Origin: Phormidium ambiguum IAM M-71
Lineage (GTDB): Bacteria > Cyanobacteriota > Cyanobacteriia > Cyanobacteriales > Aerosakkonemataceae
Direction: 5' to 3'
Assembly (NCBI RefSeq): GCF_001904725.1
Contig: NZ_MRCE01000005.1
Span: 190,269 to 254,268 of the forward strand
DNA length: 64,000 nucleotides
Both the position numbers and the translations under genes were made by a program. The notes under the pieces were generated by a model, which worked only from the letters and a program-made list of their open reading frames with translations, ran no database searches and was not told the origin of the DNA. Shown here in pieces: positions 25,885-35,711 of the stretch; position 1 is the stretch's first letter, and each line of letters begins with the position of its first letter.

Positions 25885-27222
25885 ATGACTACAAACAATC
25901 TAGCTGCTAATAAGCTAAGTGACCAGCTGGCAAATCTAATTCAAAATCAATACAGTGGCAGACTAGATATCCAGGGAGTAATTACCACTTGGAGTCTTTA
26001 CTTTTGTCTTGGTCGTTTAGTTTGGGCTTCCGGGGGATGCCATGTAAATAGACGCTGGTATAGACATTTAAGCCAATATCTTAATCAAGTAACTACGGAA
26101 GATATTCGGTTGCGCGAAGGGGATATTACACCTTATTGGGAATATTTAGTTTTAATTGTTTTAGTAAAGCGACAGAAAATAACAGGCGAGCAAGCGGTAG
26201 CAGTAATTAAAAGTGCTGTTTCAGAAGTTTTATTTGACATTCTTCAACAAGAAGAGAAAGCACCTTTAGCTTTTGCGATCGAACCACAAGAAGTTTTAGA
26301 TGCGTCTCTCACTTTAATAAATCCAGAAAAAGCCCTGAGAGAAACACTACAACTTTGGGAAAATTGGACTAAAGCTGGGTTAACAAACATCTCTGCGAAT
26401 TTAGCGCCTGTAATTAAGCAAGCTGAAGAATTAAAAGAATTAGCTTCACCAAAAGTTTATGAAACTTTGATGAAAGTGGTGAATGGGAAAAGGACATTAA
26501 GGGATTTGTCAGTTTTTATTAAACAGGATTTATTAACGGTGACGCGATCGTTAATTCCTTACATTCGGAAAAAAGTGATTGCCCTAACCGAAATCTCTGA
26601 TTTACCCAAACCAGTTTTGACGATGATTGCACCCCCGCCGCCAACAGCTAGAGTGGAAAGCACAATTCCCACTCCACCGGGACAAACCGCAATTCAACCC
26701 ACATCACCACCCAGAACCGCACCACCTAGAACTGCATTACCTTTACCAACAACCGCGCCTGTTGCTGCGACACCAGCAACTCAATCTTCATCCATAATCA
26801 GACCATTGGTAGCTTATGTAGAAGATAGCGCCCTCGACTGTCAAATTATGGAAGGATTAGTCAGCAAAGCAGGTTATGGTTTTTTGAGTATCAAAGATTC
26901 CATTCAAGCTTTACCAATTTTGCTGGAACATAAACCGGATTTAATCTTTTTAGATTTAGTCATGCCAGTGGCTAATGGTTACGAAATTTGTGCTCAAATT
27001 CGCCGGATTTCCAGCTTTAAAAATATCCCTGTAATTATTGTCACAGGCAACGATGGGATAGTCGATCGGGTACGCGCCAAATTAGTTGGTGCTTCTGACT
27101 TTTTATCCAAGCCAGTAGGAGAACAAAAGGTATTAACTGTATTACAGAGAAACCTAAATTCAGCATCATCTTTGCCATCCAATGACAATCAAACTCAATC
27201 TTTAGGTTATCAACCTTCTTGA
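25885..27222 (+). CDS. pixG: PixG/PtxA-type response regulator with PATAN domain
   Basis: A 445-residue protein. Residues 1-230 resemble the PATAN region of PatA-like regulators (SDQLANLIQNQYSGRLDIQG and FCLGRLVWASGG). Residues about 240-305 are a Pro/Thr/Ala linker, and 310-430 are a CheY-type receiver with AYVEDS, the phosphorylatable Asp in FLDLVMPV, VTGN and the conserved Lys in LSKPVG. In Synechocystis pixG is the first gene of the positive phototaxis operon; in Nostoc the equivalent is ptxA. PATAN-type regulators act on the type IV pilus motors. It is first in a five-gene run on the same strand. Confidence 0.88.
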   Translation: MTTNNLAANKLSDQLANLIQNQYSGRLDIQGVITTWSLYFCLGRLVWASGGCHVNRRWYRHLSQYLNQVTTEDIRLREGDITPYWEYLVLIVLVKRQKITGEQAVAVIKSAVSEVLFDILQQEEKAPLAFAIEPQEVLDASLTLINPEKALRETLQLWENWTKAGLTNISANLAPVIKQAEELKELASPKVYETLMKVVNGKRTLRDLSVFIKQDLLTVTRSLIPYIRKKVIALTEISDLPKPVLTMIAPPPPTARVESTIPTPPGQTAIQPTSPPRTAPPRTALPLPTTAPVAATPATQSSSIIRPLVAYVEDSALDCQIMEGLVSKAGYGFLSIKDSIQALPILLEHKPDLIFLDLVMPVANGYEICAQIRRISSFKNIPVIIVTGNDGIVDRVRAKLVGASDFLSKPVGEQKVLTVLQRNLNSASSLPSNDNQTQSLGYQPS

Positions 27223-27323
27223 TTTAGTCATTGAAAATAAGTTTCGAGTGGGAGGAATGAGTAATTAACCAACTTAAAAGCTAAGTGTTCATTCAAATTA
27301 TTAATGGCGTAAGCGAGGAATCT

Positions 27324-27686
27324 ATGAGTACAGTATTGCTGGTTGAAGATAGCACTAGTCAAATAGAAATTATGAGTCGTTATTTGCAACAATTAGGCTT
27401 TTCAGTAGTAATTGCCAAAAGTAGCGAAGAAGCACAAGCCAAATTAAAATTACATAAGCCAAATTTAATTATCCTTGATGTAATTCTGCCTGGACAAAGT
27501 GGGTTTGAACTGTGTCGAGAAATCAAAACCGATCCAGATACAAGTCAGATTCCAGTAGTAATTTGTTCAACCAAAGATACAGATGTTGATAAACTCTGGG
27601 GCAGTATGTTGGGTGCAGATGCTTATCTACCAAAACCAGTAGAAGCTAATGAACTAGTGCGAACAATTAGACAGATCGTTAAATAG
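27324..27686 (+). CDS. pixH: PixH/PtxB-type CheY-like response regulator
   Basis: A single receiver domain of 120 residues. STVLLVEDSTSQIEIM gives the acidic pocket, LIILDVILPGQSGFEL the phosphoacceptor Asp, VICSTKD the switch Thr/Ser region and YLPKPVE the conserved Lys. The start ATG 27324 follows GCGAGGAA; the frame opens earlier at 27285, but those residues are outside the receiver fold. It is the second gene of the pix operon and receives phosphate from the PixL kinase. Confidence 0.9.
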   Translation: MSTVLLVEDSTSQIEIMSRYLQQLGFSVVIAKSSEEAQAKLKLHKPNLIILDVILPGQSGFELCREIKTDPDTSQIPVVICSTKDTDVDKLWGSMLGADAYLPKPVEANELVRTIRQIVK

Positions 27687-27724
27687 CTATTGGTTGTTAA
27701 ACAATTACGCAATTAATAAAAAAT

Positions 27725-28261
27725 ATGATAGATAGTGCCAAACAAGTGTCCGCCCTGACTCGCGTAAATACTCCGACTATTAATCAAAACTCTCCACCAG
27801 TTGGAGAGAAATTTTTACGTTTTCAGTTAGGGGAAGAAGGTATTGCTTTGCTACCTTTAAATGTCATCAAACAGGTGATGCAGGTATCAGTAGCAGAAAT
27901 TTTAACAGTTCCGCAAATGCCAGCTTGTGTATTGGGAATTTACAATTGGCGCGGGGAAATGTTGTGGATGGTAGATATTGGGAAGTTTATGGGTTTTCCC
28001 GATTTAACAACGAGTGTAACAGACAATGTAATGGCGATCGCTATTCAAGTACAAGAACAATATCTAGGGATAGTCGTGCAACAAATTAATGATATTGAGT
28101 TGCATGATTTAAACCAGATTAATATGCCGTCTTTGGGGTTATTTTCGCCGGAAATACTCCCTTATTTAGAAGGGTACTTAATTGGCGCAGATAAGGAAGT
28201 ATTAATGGTGCTCAATGGTGAAGCGATCGCTCAGGCTCCGCTATGGCAATTAAATCGCTAA
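27725..28261 (+). CDS. pixI: PixI/PtxC-type CheW adaptor
   Basis: A 178-residue CheW domain protein: FLRFQLGEEGIALLPLNVIKQVM at the start of the fold, QMPACVLGIYNWRGEMLWMVDIGKF in the middle and PYLEGYLIGADKEVLMVLNGEAI at the end. It couples the photoreceptor PixJ to the kinase PixL. It is the third gene of the operon, 38 bp after pixH. A hairpin TACATCAATTTTTGATGTA at 28345-28363 lies between it and pixJ and could reduce read-through. Confidence 0.88.
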   Translation: MIDSAKQVSALTRVNTPTINQNSPPVGEKFLRFQLGEEGIALLPLNVIKQVMQVSVAEILTVPQMPACVLGIYNWRGEMLWMVDIGKFMGFPDLTTSVTDNVMAIAIQVQEQYLGIVVQQINDIELHDLNQINMPSLGLFSPEILPYLEGYLIGADKEVLMVLNGEAIAQAPLWQLNR

Positions 28262-28538
28262 TTTCGCCAAAAAATTTTCTGGTTTTGTTGATTTCTCAAT
28301 GATTTTTGGGAATGCTAAATTAGAAACAATAATTTGATTTTTTTTACATCAATTTTTGATGTAGTTGTGTAAATACCTACAACTTCTTAAAAAGACTTAT
28401 ACATTTAGTAGTAGGTAATATCATCAGGGAAATTTTCTTCTCTGCCTATCGAAGAAGAATATCCACTTACTATTTTGAATTGGCCAATTCAAAATCAAAC
28501 GCTCTTATTAACAAGTAAAATCACCAATAATTGCCAAA

Positions 28539-31500
28539 ATGACTACACATTATCAGCCCAAACCAAACCAACAACAAACAAACGCTTCTTCTAATGGTAA
28601 CAAAGTAATTAGTGGTTCACCTATCAGAATAATTGCTACAGCCGTAAACAGCCTCAAAACAGATATTGAGAAAAGTTCCCTTTGGGATGCTCCAGAAGTT
28701 ACGGATAAAATGCAGAAACTAGAAACTTTAGTTGCCACAGTCGATCAAAAATTTAAAGTCAGCTGGGAAGCTAGCGTACAAGCGAAATTCAAGCTAGAAA
28801 GAGAGAAAGCTTTAGCAATTGTTTCGGAAATTCGTCAAGGCGTAGACTTTGATAGTAAGACAAGAATTGCAGTTACAGAACTTCGCAAAAATTTAGGATG
28901 CGATCGCGTCCTCCTGTATCGTTTTGATAGCGAAAACTACGGCGTAATTATGTCAGAAGCAATGGAATTAGAATTAACTCCATTGGCAGGACAAGCATTA
29001 GAAAGTCATTTCTTTGGGGCCGATCGATCGGCAGAATATTTTACTTCGCCAGTTTTACAAATTGATGACACAGCAAGCGAAGAATTTACCGCACAACAAA
29101 AGCAATTATGGAACAAATTACAAATTAAATCCTTACTTACAGTACCCTTAATAGTTGGGCAACAAGTCTGGGGTTTACTAATAGCATTACAACATAGAGA
29201 AAGTCGTCATTGGCAAGAAAGTGAAAGTCAAATAGTTTATCAAATTGCCACAGAAATTCTCGTTCACCTACAACAATCAGAATATCGTTGGCAATTAACA
29301 GTTCAACCAGAACAAGAGAAAATTTTAAACAATGTACTTTACCGAATTCGCCAATCACAAAATTTAGATGCTTTATTTAAAGCTACTTGTCGAGAAGTCC
29401 GACAGTTACTAAATACCGATCGCGTTTCTGTATTTCAATTCATCCCCGGAAAAGACTTTAACGAAGGGCAATTTATCGCCGAAGATTTGCGTCAAGGCAT
29501 TTCTTCCGAACTAGGAAATATCTTTGCTGATAGTCGTTTTGGAAAAGATTTTGCTCCCTTATATCGTCAAGGTAGAATTCAAGCCGTTTCTGACGTTTAC
29601 ACTTCTGGATTATCAGAATGTCACATTGAACAATTACTGAATTTCCAAATTCGCGCTAACTTAATTGTGCCGTTAATGAAAGGTGAAGAACTTTGGGGAT
29701 TACTTTGTATTCACCAATGTACTAAACCCCATAAATGGCAAAACTATGAAATTGAATTTGTCAAACGAGTTGCCGCACAATTTGGTATTGCTTTAGACCA
29801 AGCTCATTACCTGGAACAACTACATGATAAAACTGAGCGATTAGCAGTTGTAGCCGAACGGGAAAAGAATTTTATTCAAACGATCGGTAAAGTTGGCAAA
29901 TCAATTGCTGAACAAGTTCAGCAGTTGCGAAATATGGAGTCAATTTTTACATCTACAACCCAACAACTACGACGTTTACTGAAAGCAGACCGCATCGCTA
30001 TCTATCGATTTCATGAAGATTGGAGTGGTACTTTTGTTACCGAATCTGTTGGTAATGATTGGACTCCCATGCTGAATAAACAACTGTTAGATCACCACTT
30101 TGTCGATGATATTATCGATCAGGGTGGTGTACTGCAAAAAAGTGGCATGAAGTTTCGAGTTAGCGAGACTTATTTGCAGTCAACTAGAGGTGGTCATCAG
30201 CACGATCGGTCCCATTTTGTAGTAGATGATATTTATCAAGCAAATTTCCCGGAATGTTACATAGATCTTTTGGAGCAATTTGAAGCCAAAGCTTACATAA
30301 TTGTGCCCATTTTTGCAGGAAACAAACTGTGGGGTTTACTATGTACTTATCAGAATTCTAGCTCTCGGCATTGGGAAGATTCAGAAGTAAACTTACTATC
30401 TCAAATTGCTACCCAATTTGGCATCGCACTATTACAAAATTCTAGTTTGAAACAACTAGAAGCCAAATCTGAACAACTAGTTCATGTAGTAGAAAGAGAA
30501 AAAACCCTCACCAAAGTTATTGACAAAATGCGTCTATCTTTGGATGTAAATACTATCTTTAAAACTACTACCCACGAACTGCGACAACTCCTCAAAGCAG
30601 AACGAGTTTCAGTATATCAATTCCGTCCAGATTGGAGTGGAGTATTTGTTGCTGAATCAGTAATTAGTGGTTGGCCAAAATGGGTAGGGCCAGACATTAC
30701 AACTGTTTGGGAAGACAGTTATTTACAAGAAACTCAAGGTGGTCGTTATCGGCAAAATCAAAAATATGCCGTAGAAAATGTTCACTCTATTGCTAACGAC
30801 ATTAACAATGCTGGTTTATCTCAGTGTCACGTGGAAATGTTGGAGCAAATGCAAATCAAAGCTTATATTATTGTGCCAATTTTTGTTGGGGATAATCTTT
30901 GGGGTTTGTTAGCTGCTTATCAACATTCCGAAATTCGTCACTGGGATGACGCAGAAGTGAATATAGTTGCACAAATTGGTATCCAAATGGGTGTGGCTTT
31001 GCGACAAGCTAAATATTTGGAACAAGTAAAACAACAATCAGAACAATTAGCACAAGCAGCCAAAAAAGAAAAAGAAGCAAAAGAACTATTCCAACAACGA
31101 GCAATTCAATTACTTGGTGCAATTCAGCCAACTTTGAAAGGTGATTTAACCGTCAGACTTCCAGTAACAACAGATGAAGTTGGAACTCTTGCCGATGCTT
31201 ACAATAACACCTTGCAAGCTCTCCGAAAAATTCTGACTCAAGTACAAACAGCCACAGAAAAAGTTGCTCAGACTTCCCAAAGTAGCGGTGTATCAATTAC
31301 TGAACTTTCCCAACAAGCACAATTGCAATATCAAAAATTATCAGAAGCACTAAAATTAGTGCAAGCAATGGTAAATTCAACCCAAGCTGTAGCGAAAAAT
31401 GCAGCTTTAGTAGAAGTAGCGGTACAAGAAGCAAATCAAACTGTTTTACAGGGTGATACTGCAATGAACCGCACCGTTGATGAAATTATGGCAATTCGGG

Positions 31501-32075
31501 AAACGGTAGCAAAAACTGGCAAGAAAATTAAACGCTTGAGTGAGTCTTCACAAAAGATTTCTAAGGCGGTGAATTTAATTGGTAATTTGGCGACTCAAAC
31601 TAATTTGTTAGCACTTAACGCTGCAATTGAAGCCACAAGAGCCGGAGAGTATGGTAAAGGCTTTGCAGTGGTAGCGGATGAAGTGCGGAGTTTGGCGCGT
31701 CAGTCAGCAGCAGCTACTACAGAAATTGAGCAATTAGTACAAGATATTCAATCGGAAACTGGCGAAGTTGTGCAAGCAATTGAAATGGGAATTCAACAGG
31801 TAGTGGAGGGTACTAATTTAGTCAATGAAACTCGCCAAAGTTTGAATAAAATTGTCGGTGCTACCGCACAAATTCAAGATTTGGTGCAAGGAATTACCCA
31901 AGCAACACAACAGGAAACTCAACAATCTAAGTTAGTAACTGAAGCAATGACAAGCGTGGCGAAAATTGCTAATAAAACTTCGGAAAATTCTTTGCAGATT
32001 TCTTCTTCTTTCAAAGAATTGCTGACAATGGCTGAAGATTTACAGTCAAATGTTGGTAAGTTCAAACTGAATTAA
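28539..32075 (+). CDS. pixJ: PixJ/PtxD-type cyanobacteriochrome chemoreceptor (4 GAF-HAMP-MCP)
   Basis: An 1178-residue soluble methyl-accepting protein with no membrane span. Four GAF domains lie at about 90-245, 262-422, 455-632 and 655-822, then HAMP (about 858-910) and an MCP signalling domain with the tip [23 protein letters not shown]2 has Cys361-His362 and a DSRF tetrad where DXCF cyanobacteriochromes have a second cysteine. GAF4 has Cys763-His764 with W724, D726 and [10 protein letters not shown] as in red/green types. GAF3 has Cys573-Tyr574 and GAF1 has no cysteine at this site. So two domains probably bind bilin, one is doubtful and one does not. It controls the PixL kinase for phototaxis. 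Confidence 0.93.
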   Translation: MTTHYQPKPNQQQTNASSNGNKVISGSPIRIIATAVNSLKTDIEKSSLWDAPEVTDKMQKLETLVATVDQKFKVSWEASVQAKFKLEREKALAIVSEIRQGVDFDSKTRIAVTELRKNLGCDRVLLYRFDSENYGVIMSEAMELELTPLAGQALESHFFGADRSAEYFTSPVLQIDDTASEEFTAQQKQLWNKLQIKSLLTVPLIVGQQVWGLLIALQHRESRHWQESESQIVYQIATEILVHLQQSEYRWQLTVQPEQEKILNNVLYRIRQSQNLDALFKATCREVRQLLNTDRVSVFQFIPGKDFNEGQFIAEDLRQGISSELGNIFADSRFGKDFAPLYRQGRIQAVSDVYTSGLSECHIEQLLNFQIRANLIVPLMKGEELWGLLCIHQCTKPHKWQNYEIEFVKRVAAQFGIALDQAHYLEQLHDKTERLAVVAEREKNFIQTIGKVGKSIAEQVQQLRNMESIFTSTTQQLRRLLKADRIAIYRFHEDWSGTFVTESVGNDWTPMLNKQLLDHHFVDDIIDQGGVLQKSGMKFRVSETYLQSTRGGHQHDRSHFVVDDIYQANFPECYIDLLEQFEAKAYIIVPIFAGNKLWGLLCTYQNSSSRHWEDSEVNLLSQIATQFGIALLQNSSLKQLEAKSEQLVHVVEREKTLTKVIDKMRLSLDVNTIFKTTTHELRQLLKAERVSVYQFRPDWSGVFVAESVISGWPKWVGPDITTVWEDSYLQETQGGRYRQNQKYAVENVHSIANDINNAGLSQCHVEMLEQMQIKAYIIVPIFVGDNLWGLLAAYQHSEIRHWDDAEVNIVAQIGIQMGVALRQAKYLEQVKQQSEQLAQAAKKEKEAKELFQQRAIQLLGAIQPTLKGDLTVRLPVTTDEVGTLADAYNNTLQALRKILTQVQTATEKVAQTSQSSGVSITELSQQAQLQYQKLSEALKLVQAMVNSTQAVAKNAALVEVAVQEANQTVLQGDTAMNRTVDEIMAIRETVAKTGKKIKRLSESSQKISKAVNLIGNLATQTNLLALNAAIEATRAGEYGKGFAVVADEVRSLARQSAAATTEIEQLVQDIQSETGEVVQAIEMGIQQVVEGTNLVNETRQSLNKIVGATAQIQDLVQGITQATQQETQQSKLVTEAMTSVAKIANKTSENSLQISSSFKELLTMAEDLQSNVGKFKLN

Positions 32076-32134
32076 TCTAAGTTGTTAGCGATTGTTACTT
32101 GGTAGTCATTAATATAACTTTCTAGTTATGTTCC

Positions 32135-32200
32135 GTAGGGTGCGTCAGACAGAATGATTTAGGCAATGAACAATGATTTTTTGCTTCTGACGCACTCTAC
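32135..32200. repeat. GTAGGGTGCGTCAGA inverted-repeat element inside the pix operon
   Basis: GTAGGGTGCGTCAGA at 32135-32149 and TCTGACGCACTCTAC at 32186-32200 are 15-bp inverted repeats with one mismatch, separated by 36 bp. The element sits between pixJ and pixL on the operon transcript. It belongs to the same family as 14611 and 51425. Confidence 0.75.
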
Positions 32201-32264
32201 AAACTACAAAGTAAGAGCAAAATGAAAATGACGAATAAACAACGATCGATCACACCGCAAAGCC

Positions 32265-35200
32265 ATGAACAATGACAATGAAATTCGTGAACAAGGCTAT
32301 CAATATTTTCTTGCTGAAGCACCAGAGTTGTTGCAAAATATTGAACAGGAATTGTTGAATTTAAGAGAAGATTACAGCTTAGTTAAAGTCCATAGTTTGA
32401 TGCGATCGACCCACACTTTAAAAGGTGCGGCTGCTAATGTTGGGTTGGAAACAATTAAAACTATATCGCATCATTTGGAAGATGTATTTAAGGCACTTTA
32501 TAACCCAGAAATACAAATCGATACCGATCTGGAAATGTTGCTTTATGAAGGTTATGAGTGTTTACGTCTACCCTTAATGGCAGAAATTACAGGTAGTTAT
32601 GTAAATGAATCGGAAGCTTTAGATAGAGCGGTAACTGTTTTTGCTAAATTACAAGAAAAATTAGGTGATTATTTCGGTAAAGAAGCGCAAATTCCTAGTT
32701 CAATAGAGTTAGGGTTTGATATTACTAAATCTATTTTTGAAGTTGGCGTAAAACAACGTTTAGAAACTTTAGCTACTACGTTAGATGCTGGTAATGTTGA
32801 AGAGTTAGAGACTGTTTTAAGAGAAGGAATACAAGTTTTTATTGGCTTAGGAGAATCTTTAAATTTACCGGGATTTGGCGCGATCGCACAAACTACTTTA
32901 ACTGCTTTAGAATTACATCCAGAACTAATAGAAACTATTGCAACAGAAGCTTTATTAAACTTTAGCGAAGGATGGTCTGCGGTCATGGAAGGCGATCGCA
33001 TTTCCGGCGGTCAACCTTCTGCGGCTTTACAAGAACTAGCTGGTGTAAATCTAGGAAAAGTAACAACAGAAGATGTCTTAAAAAATGAATCAATTCAGAT
33101 TTTTGCTGATAATTTAGATATTTTACCTGAACCTGAATTAACAGTTGAAGAATTACCAGAAACAGAAGTAAATCTCGATTCGGATATTGAAATTGAAACA
33201 ACATTCATCGAACCTAGTTTAGATGATGTTTTTGGTAACTTGACAGAAACAGAAGAACAGCCAATTTTTGCTAATGAAATAGACTATCCTGAAGCCAAAA
33301 TAGAAGTCAACCCAAAAGAAAATTTAACTGTTACAAAAATAGAAAAAGCTACAGCAGAACATATAACAGAAAGCCATGATTTCCTGGTCAAAGAACAGCC
33401 AGAAACTTCCCAAGTAATTAATCGTCAACCAACTGAACAATCACCAATAAAAGTTAAATTTCAAACTTCTGGATCGAGTCCACAAACTGCGGCAAATACT
33501 AAAGCTACACATTCATCAGTGCGGGTAGATTTAGAATTGCTGGAACGCCTCAGTCACTTAGCAGGTGAAATGTTGATTGGGCAAAATAGACAATCTAATA
33601 TTAGCGAACAATTGCAAGAATCGATCGAACAATTATGGTATCGCTTACGAAGACATCAACAAACAATTAGCGAATTGCGTGATTGGTCCGATCAAATGCT
33701 CATTGCTCAAGAACGTCAGCGAGTGATTGAAAATTGGGCAGCAAATTTTGACTCTTTAGAATTAGATCAATATAGTGAATTACATGAATTGTTGCAAGCG
33801 ACTTTAGAAGACTTAGTGCAGTTAGAAGAAGCGATCGAATCTACTGATTATTTATCTAAACAATCTAGTCAAATTTTAGCTAAACAACGTCGCCTATTAA
33901 ATAACACTCAAGATGATTTAAGAACGGCCAGAATGTTGCCATTAGGCGAAATATTTAGCCGTTTTCCGCGACTTTTGCAACAGTTATCTGCGGCGCATCA
34001 CAAACGAGTTAAATTAACATTAATTGGCACAGAAGTATTAGTCGATCGCGCTTTAGCCGAAAAGCTTTACGACCCTTTATTACATTTAGTTCGTAATGCT
34101 TTCGATCATGGTATTGAATCACCCGAAATTCGCGCCAATCAAGGTAAACCAGAAACAGGAAACATTCAAATTTGTGCCTATCACCGCGCTAACAAAACAA
34201 TTATTGAAGTCAGAGATGATGGTCAAGGTTTAGATTTAGATCGCATCCGCCGTCGGGCTGTTGAAATGCAAATTTTATCTGTAGAACAAGCAGATAAAGC
34301 TTCCGAATCTACACTGCTTAATTTATTATTTGAACCAGGATTTTCTACCGCTGCTCAAGTTAGTGACCTTTCAGGGCGTGGCATTGGTTTAAACGTAGTC
34401 CGTTCCCAAATGGAAATGTTATCTGGATCGGTAATAGTTAATTCCGAACCACAACAAGGAACTACATTTTTATTACAGTTTCCCTTAAGCTTAACGATGG
34501 CAAAATTAATGATTTGTGAAGCCAAAGGAACTGTATATGCCTTACTTTCTGACGCTATAGATCAGATTATTTTACCTAAATCCGATCAAGTTCAATATAC
34601 TAATGGTCAAAAAGTTCTGCATTTAGGTAATCAACAAAATGCCATAATTCCTGTTTATAACATGGCCGAATTAATGACAGAAAATTCAGGAATTTCTCAC
34701 CAGAAATCAGCTAATATATTTGAGCAAAAAAATCTCCAAACAGAAACATTCAAATTTTCAACGGTTCCCTTATTATTACTACGACAAACTTCCCAAGTGG
34801 ATTTATGGCAAGGAACCGAAATTGTCGCCTTAGAAATTGACCAAATTATGGGCGAGCAAGAATTAGTAATTCGGTCTTTAGGAAAAGCGATCGCACCTCC
34901 TAGTTATATTTATGGTGGTAGTACATTAGCAGATGGTCGTTTAACATTAGTAATCGATCCCATTATCTTAGTTAGTCAATTACTTGACCAAGTAACAGAA
35001 AGAACAACTAATTCCGATTGGCAATTACCTATACATGAGCACAAATTAGAGCCAGCACTTTTATCAGATTCTCCAGTATCTTTACCACTACTTTCTGCTA
35101 CACCGAAAAAGATTTTAGTTGTCGATGATTCTATTAGCGTGCGCCAAACATTAGCTATGACTTTACAAAAGTCAGGCTATCAAGTAGTACAAGCACAAAA

Positions 35201-35504
35201 TGGTCGAGAAGCACTACACCAAATTCAACAAAATAACAGCATTCAATTAGTAATCTGTGATATTGAAATGCCCTCTATGAACGGATTTGAATTTTTAAAT
35301 AGTTATCATCAAGATGCAACATTGCCCCAAGTACCTGTAATCATGTTAACCTCTCGTACAGGAGACAAACATCGCTTATTAGCTCAAGAATTAGGTGCAG
35401 TAGGTTACTTTACAAAACCATATAAAGAAAGCGAAATGCTAAAAGCGATCGCCGATTTACTGACTCACAAAATACCAACATTAGCTTATACCAATTCTCT
35501 GTAA
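32265..35504 (+). CDS. pixL: PixL/PtxE-type CheA-CheY hybrid histidine kinase
   Basis: A 1079-residue chemotaxis kinase. The N-terminal HPt domain has the phosphoacceptor His50 (MRSTHTLKGAA). A long acidic linker spans about 280-400. The dimerisation and ATPase parts (about 420-740) include RTARMLPLGEIFSRFPRLLQ, HLVRNAFDHGIE and GRGIGLNVVRSQMEML. A CheW-like domain follows (about 745-900), and a receiver domain (about 948-1068) has Asp999 in VICDIEMPSMNG. It is the last gene of the operon. The final residues YTNSL and the stop codon are encoded by the TIR element at 35488. Confidence 0.93.
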   Translation: MNNDNEIREQGYQYFLAEAPELLQNIEQELLNLREDYSLVKVHSLMRSTHTLKGAAANVGLETIKTISHHLEDVFKALYNPEIQIDTDLEMLLYEGYECLRLPLMAEITGSYVNESEALDRAVTVFAKLQEKLGDYFGKEAQIPSSIELGFDITKSIFEVGVKQRLETLATTLDAGNVEELETVLREGIQVFIGLGESLNLPGFGAIAQTTLTALELHPELIETIATEALLNFSEGWSAVMEGDRISGGQPSAALQELAGVNLGKVTTEDVLKNESIQIFADNLDILPEPELTVEELPETEVNLDSDIEIETTFIEPSLDDVFGNLTETEEQPIFANEIDYPEAKIEVNPKENLTVTKIEKATAEHITESHDFLVKEQPETSQVINRQPTEQSPIKVKFQTSGSSPQTAANTKATHSSVRVDLELLERLSHLAGEMLIGQNRQSNISEQLQESIEQLWYRLRRHQQTISELRDWSDQMLIAQERQRVIENWAANFDSLELDQYSELHELLQATLEDLVQLEEAIESTDYLSKQSSQILAKQRRLLNNTQDDLRTARMLPLGEIFSRFPRLLQQLSAAHHKRVKLTLIGTEVLVDRALAEKLYDPLLHLVRNAFDHGIESPEIRANQGKPETGNIQICAYHRANKTIIEVRDDGQGLDLDRIRRRAVEMQILSVEQADKASESTLLNLLFEPGFSTAAQVSDLSGRGIGLNVVRSQMEMLSGSVIVNSEPQQGTTFLLQFPLSLTMAKLMICEAKGTVYALLSDAIDQIILPKSDQVQYTNGQKVLHLGNQQNAIIPVYNMAELMTENSGISHQKSANIFEQKNLQTETFKFSTVPLLLLRQTSQVDLWQGTEIVALEIDQIMGEQELVIRSLGKAIAPPSYIYGGSTLADGRLTLVIDPIILVSQLLDQVTERTTNSDWQLPIHEHKLEPALLSDSPVSLPLLSATPKKILVVDDSISVRQTLAMTLQKSGYQVVQAQNGREALHQIQQNNSIQLVICDIEMPSMNGFEFLNSYHQDATLPQVPVIMLTSRTGDKHRLLAQELGAVGYFTKPYKESEMLKAIADLLTHKIPTLAYTNSL

Positions 35505-35560
35505 AATTGCGCTTAATCATTGCCCCAGGGGTTTGGGGTGGGGTTCGCAGTGCATCTTGT
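35488..35560 (-). repeat. TIR-hairpin element, copy 4 (inverted, short form, overlaps pixL stop)
   Basis: ATACCAATTCTCTGTAAAAT, then GCGCTTAA, GCCCCAGGGGTTTGGGGTGG and GCAGTGCATCTTG. It is the reverse orientation of the family, with the inner hairpin deleted to a CCCCAGGGG junction. The distal terminal repeat is not recognisable, so the right boundary is approximate. Confidence 0.75.
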
Positions 35561-35578
35561 TGAGCCGATAAATTTGCT

Positions 35579-35702
35579 AAGCTGTTCCGCATTTAAATTA
35601 GATTGTTTGGAAACAGAAGAAAATTGGTCTAATCCTCTCCCCTGCTCCCCTGCCCCCCTGCTCCCCTGCGGTCTCAATAAGTGATTTAAATGCGGATAGC
35701 TT
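35579..35702. repeat. Inverted-repeat element with CCGCATTTAAAT ends and C-rich core
   Basis: AAGCT..CCGCATTTAAAT (35579-35598) and ATTTAAATGCGG..AGCTT (35684-35702) are inverted repeats. The centre has tandem TCCCCTGC-type units (about 35637-35669). It directly follows TIR copy 4 and ends 10 bp from the 3' end of the convergent histidine kinase gene. Confidence 0.65.
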
Positions 35703-35711
35703 ATATCATTT

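Noticed and set aside
32669-33204. Minus-strand ORFs of 110 and 73 aa opposite pixL
   Set aside because: They lie wholly within the conserved PixL frame and show no independent coding features.
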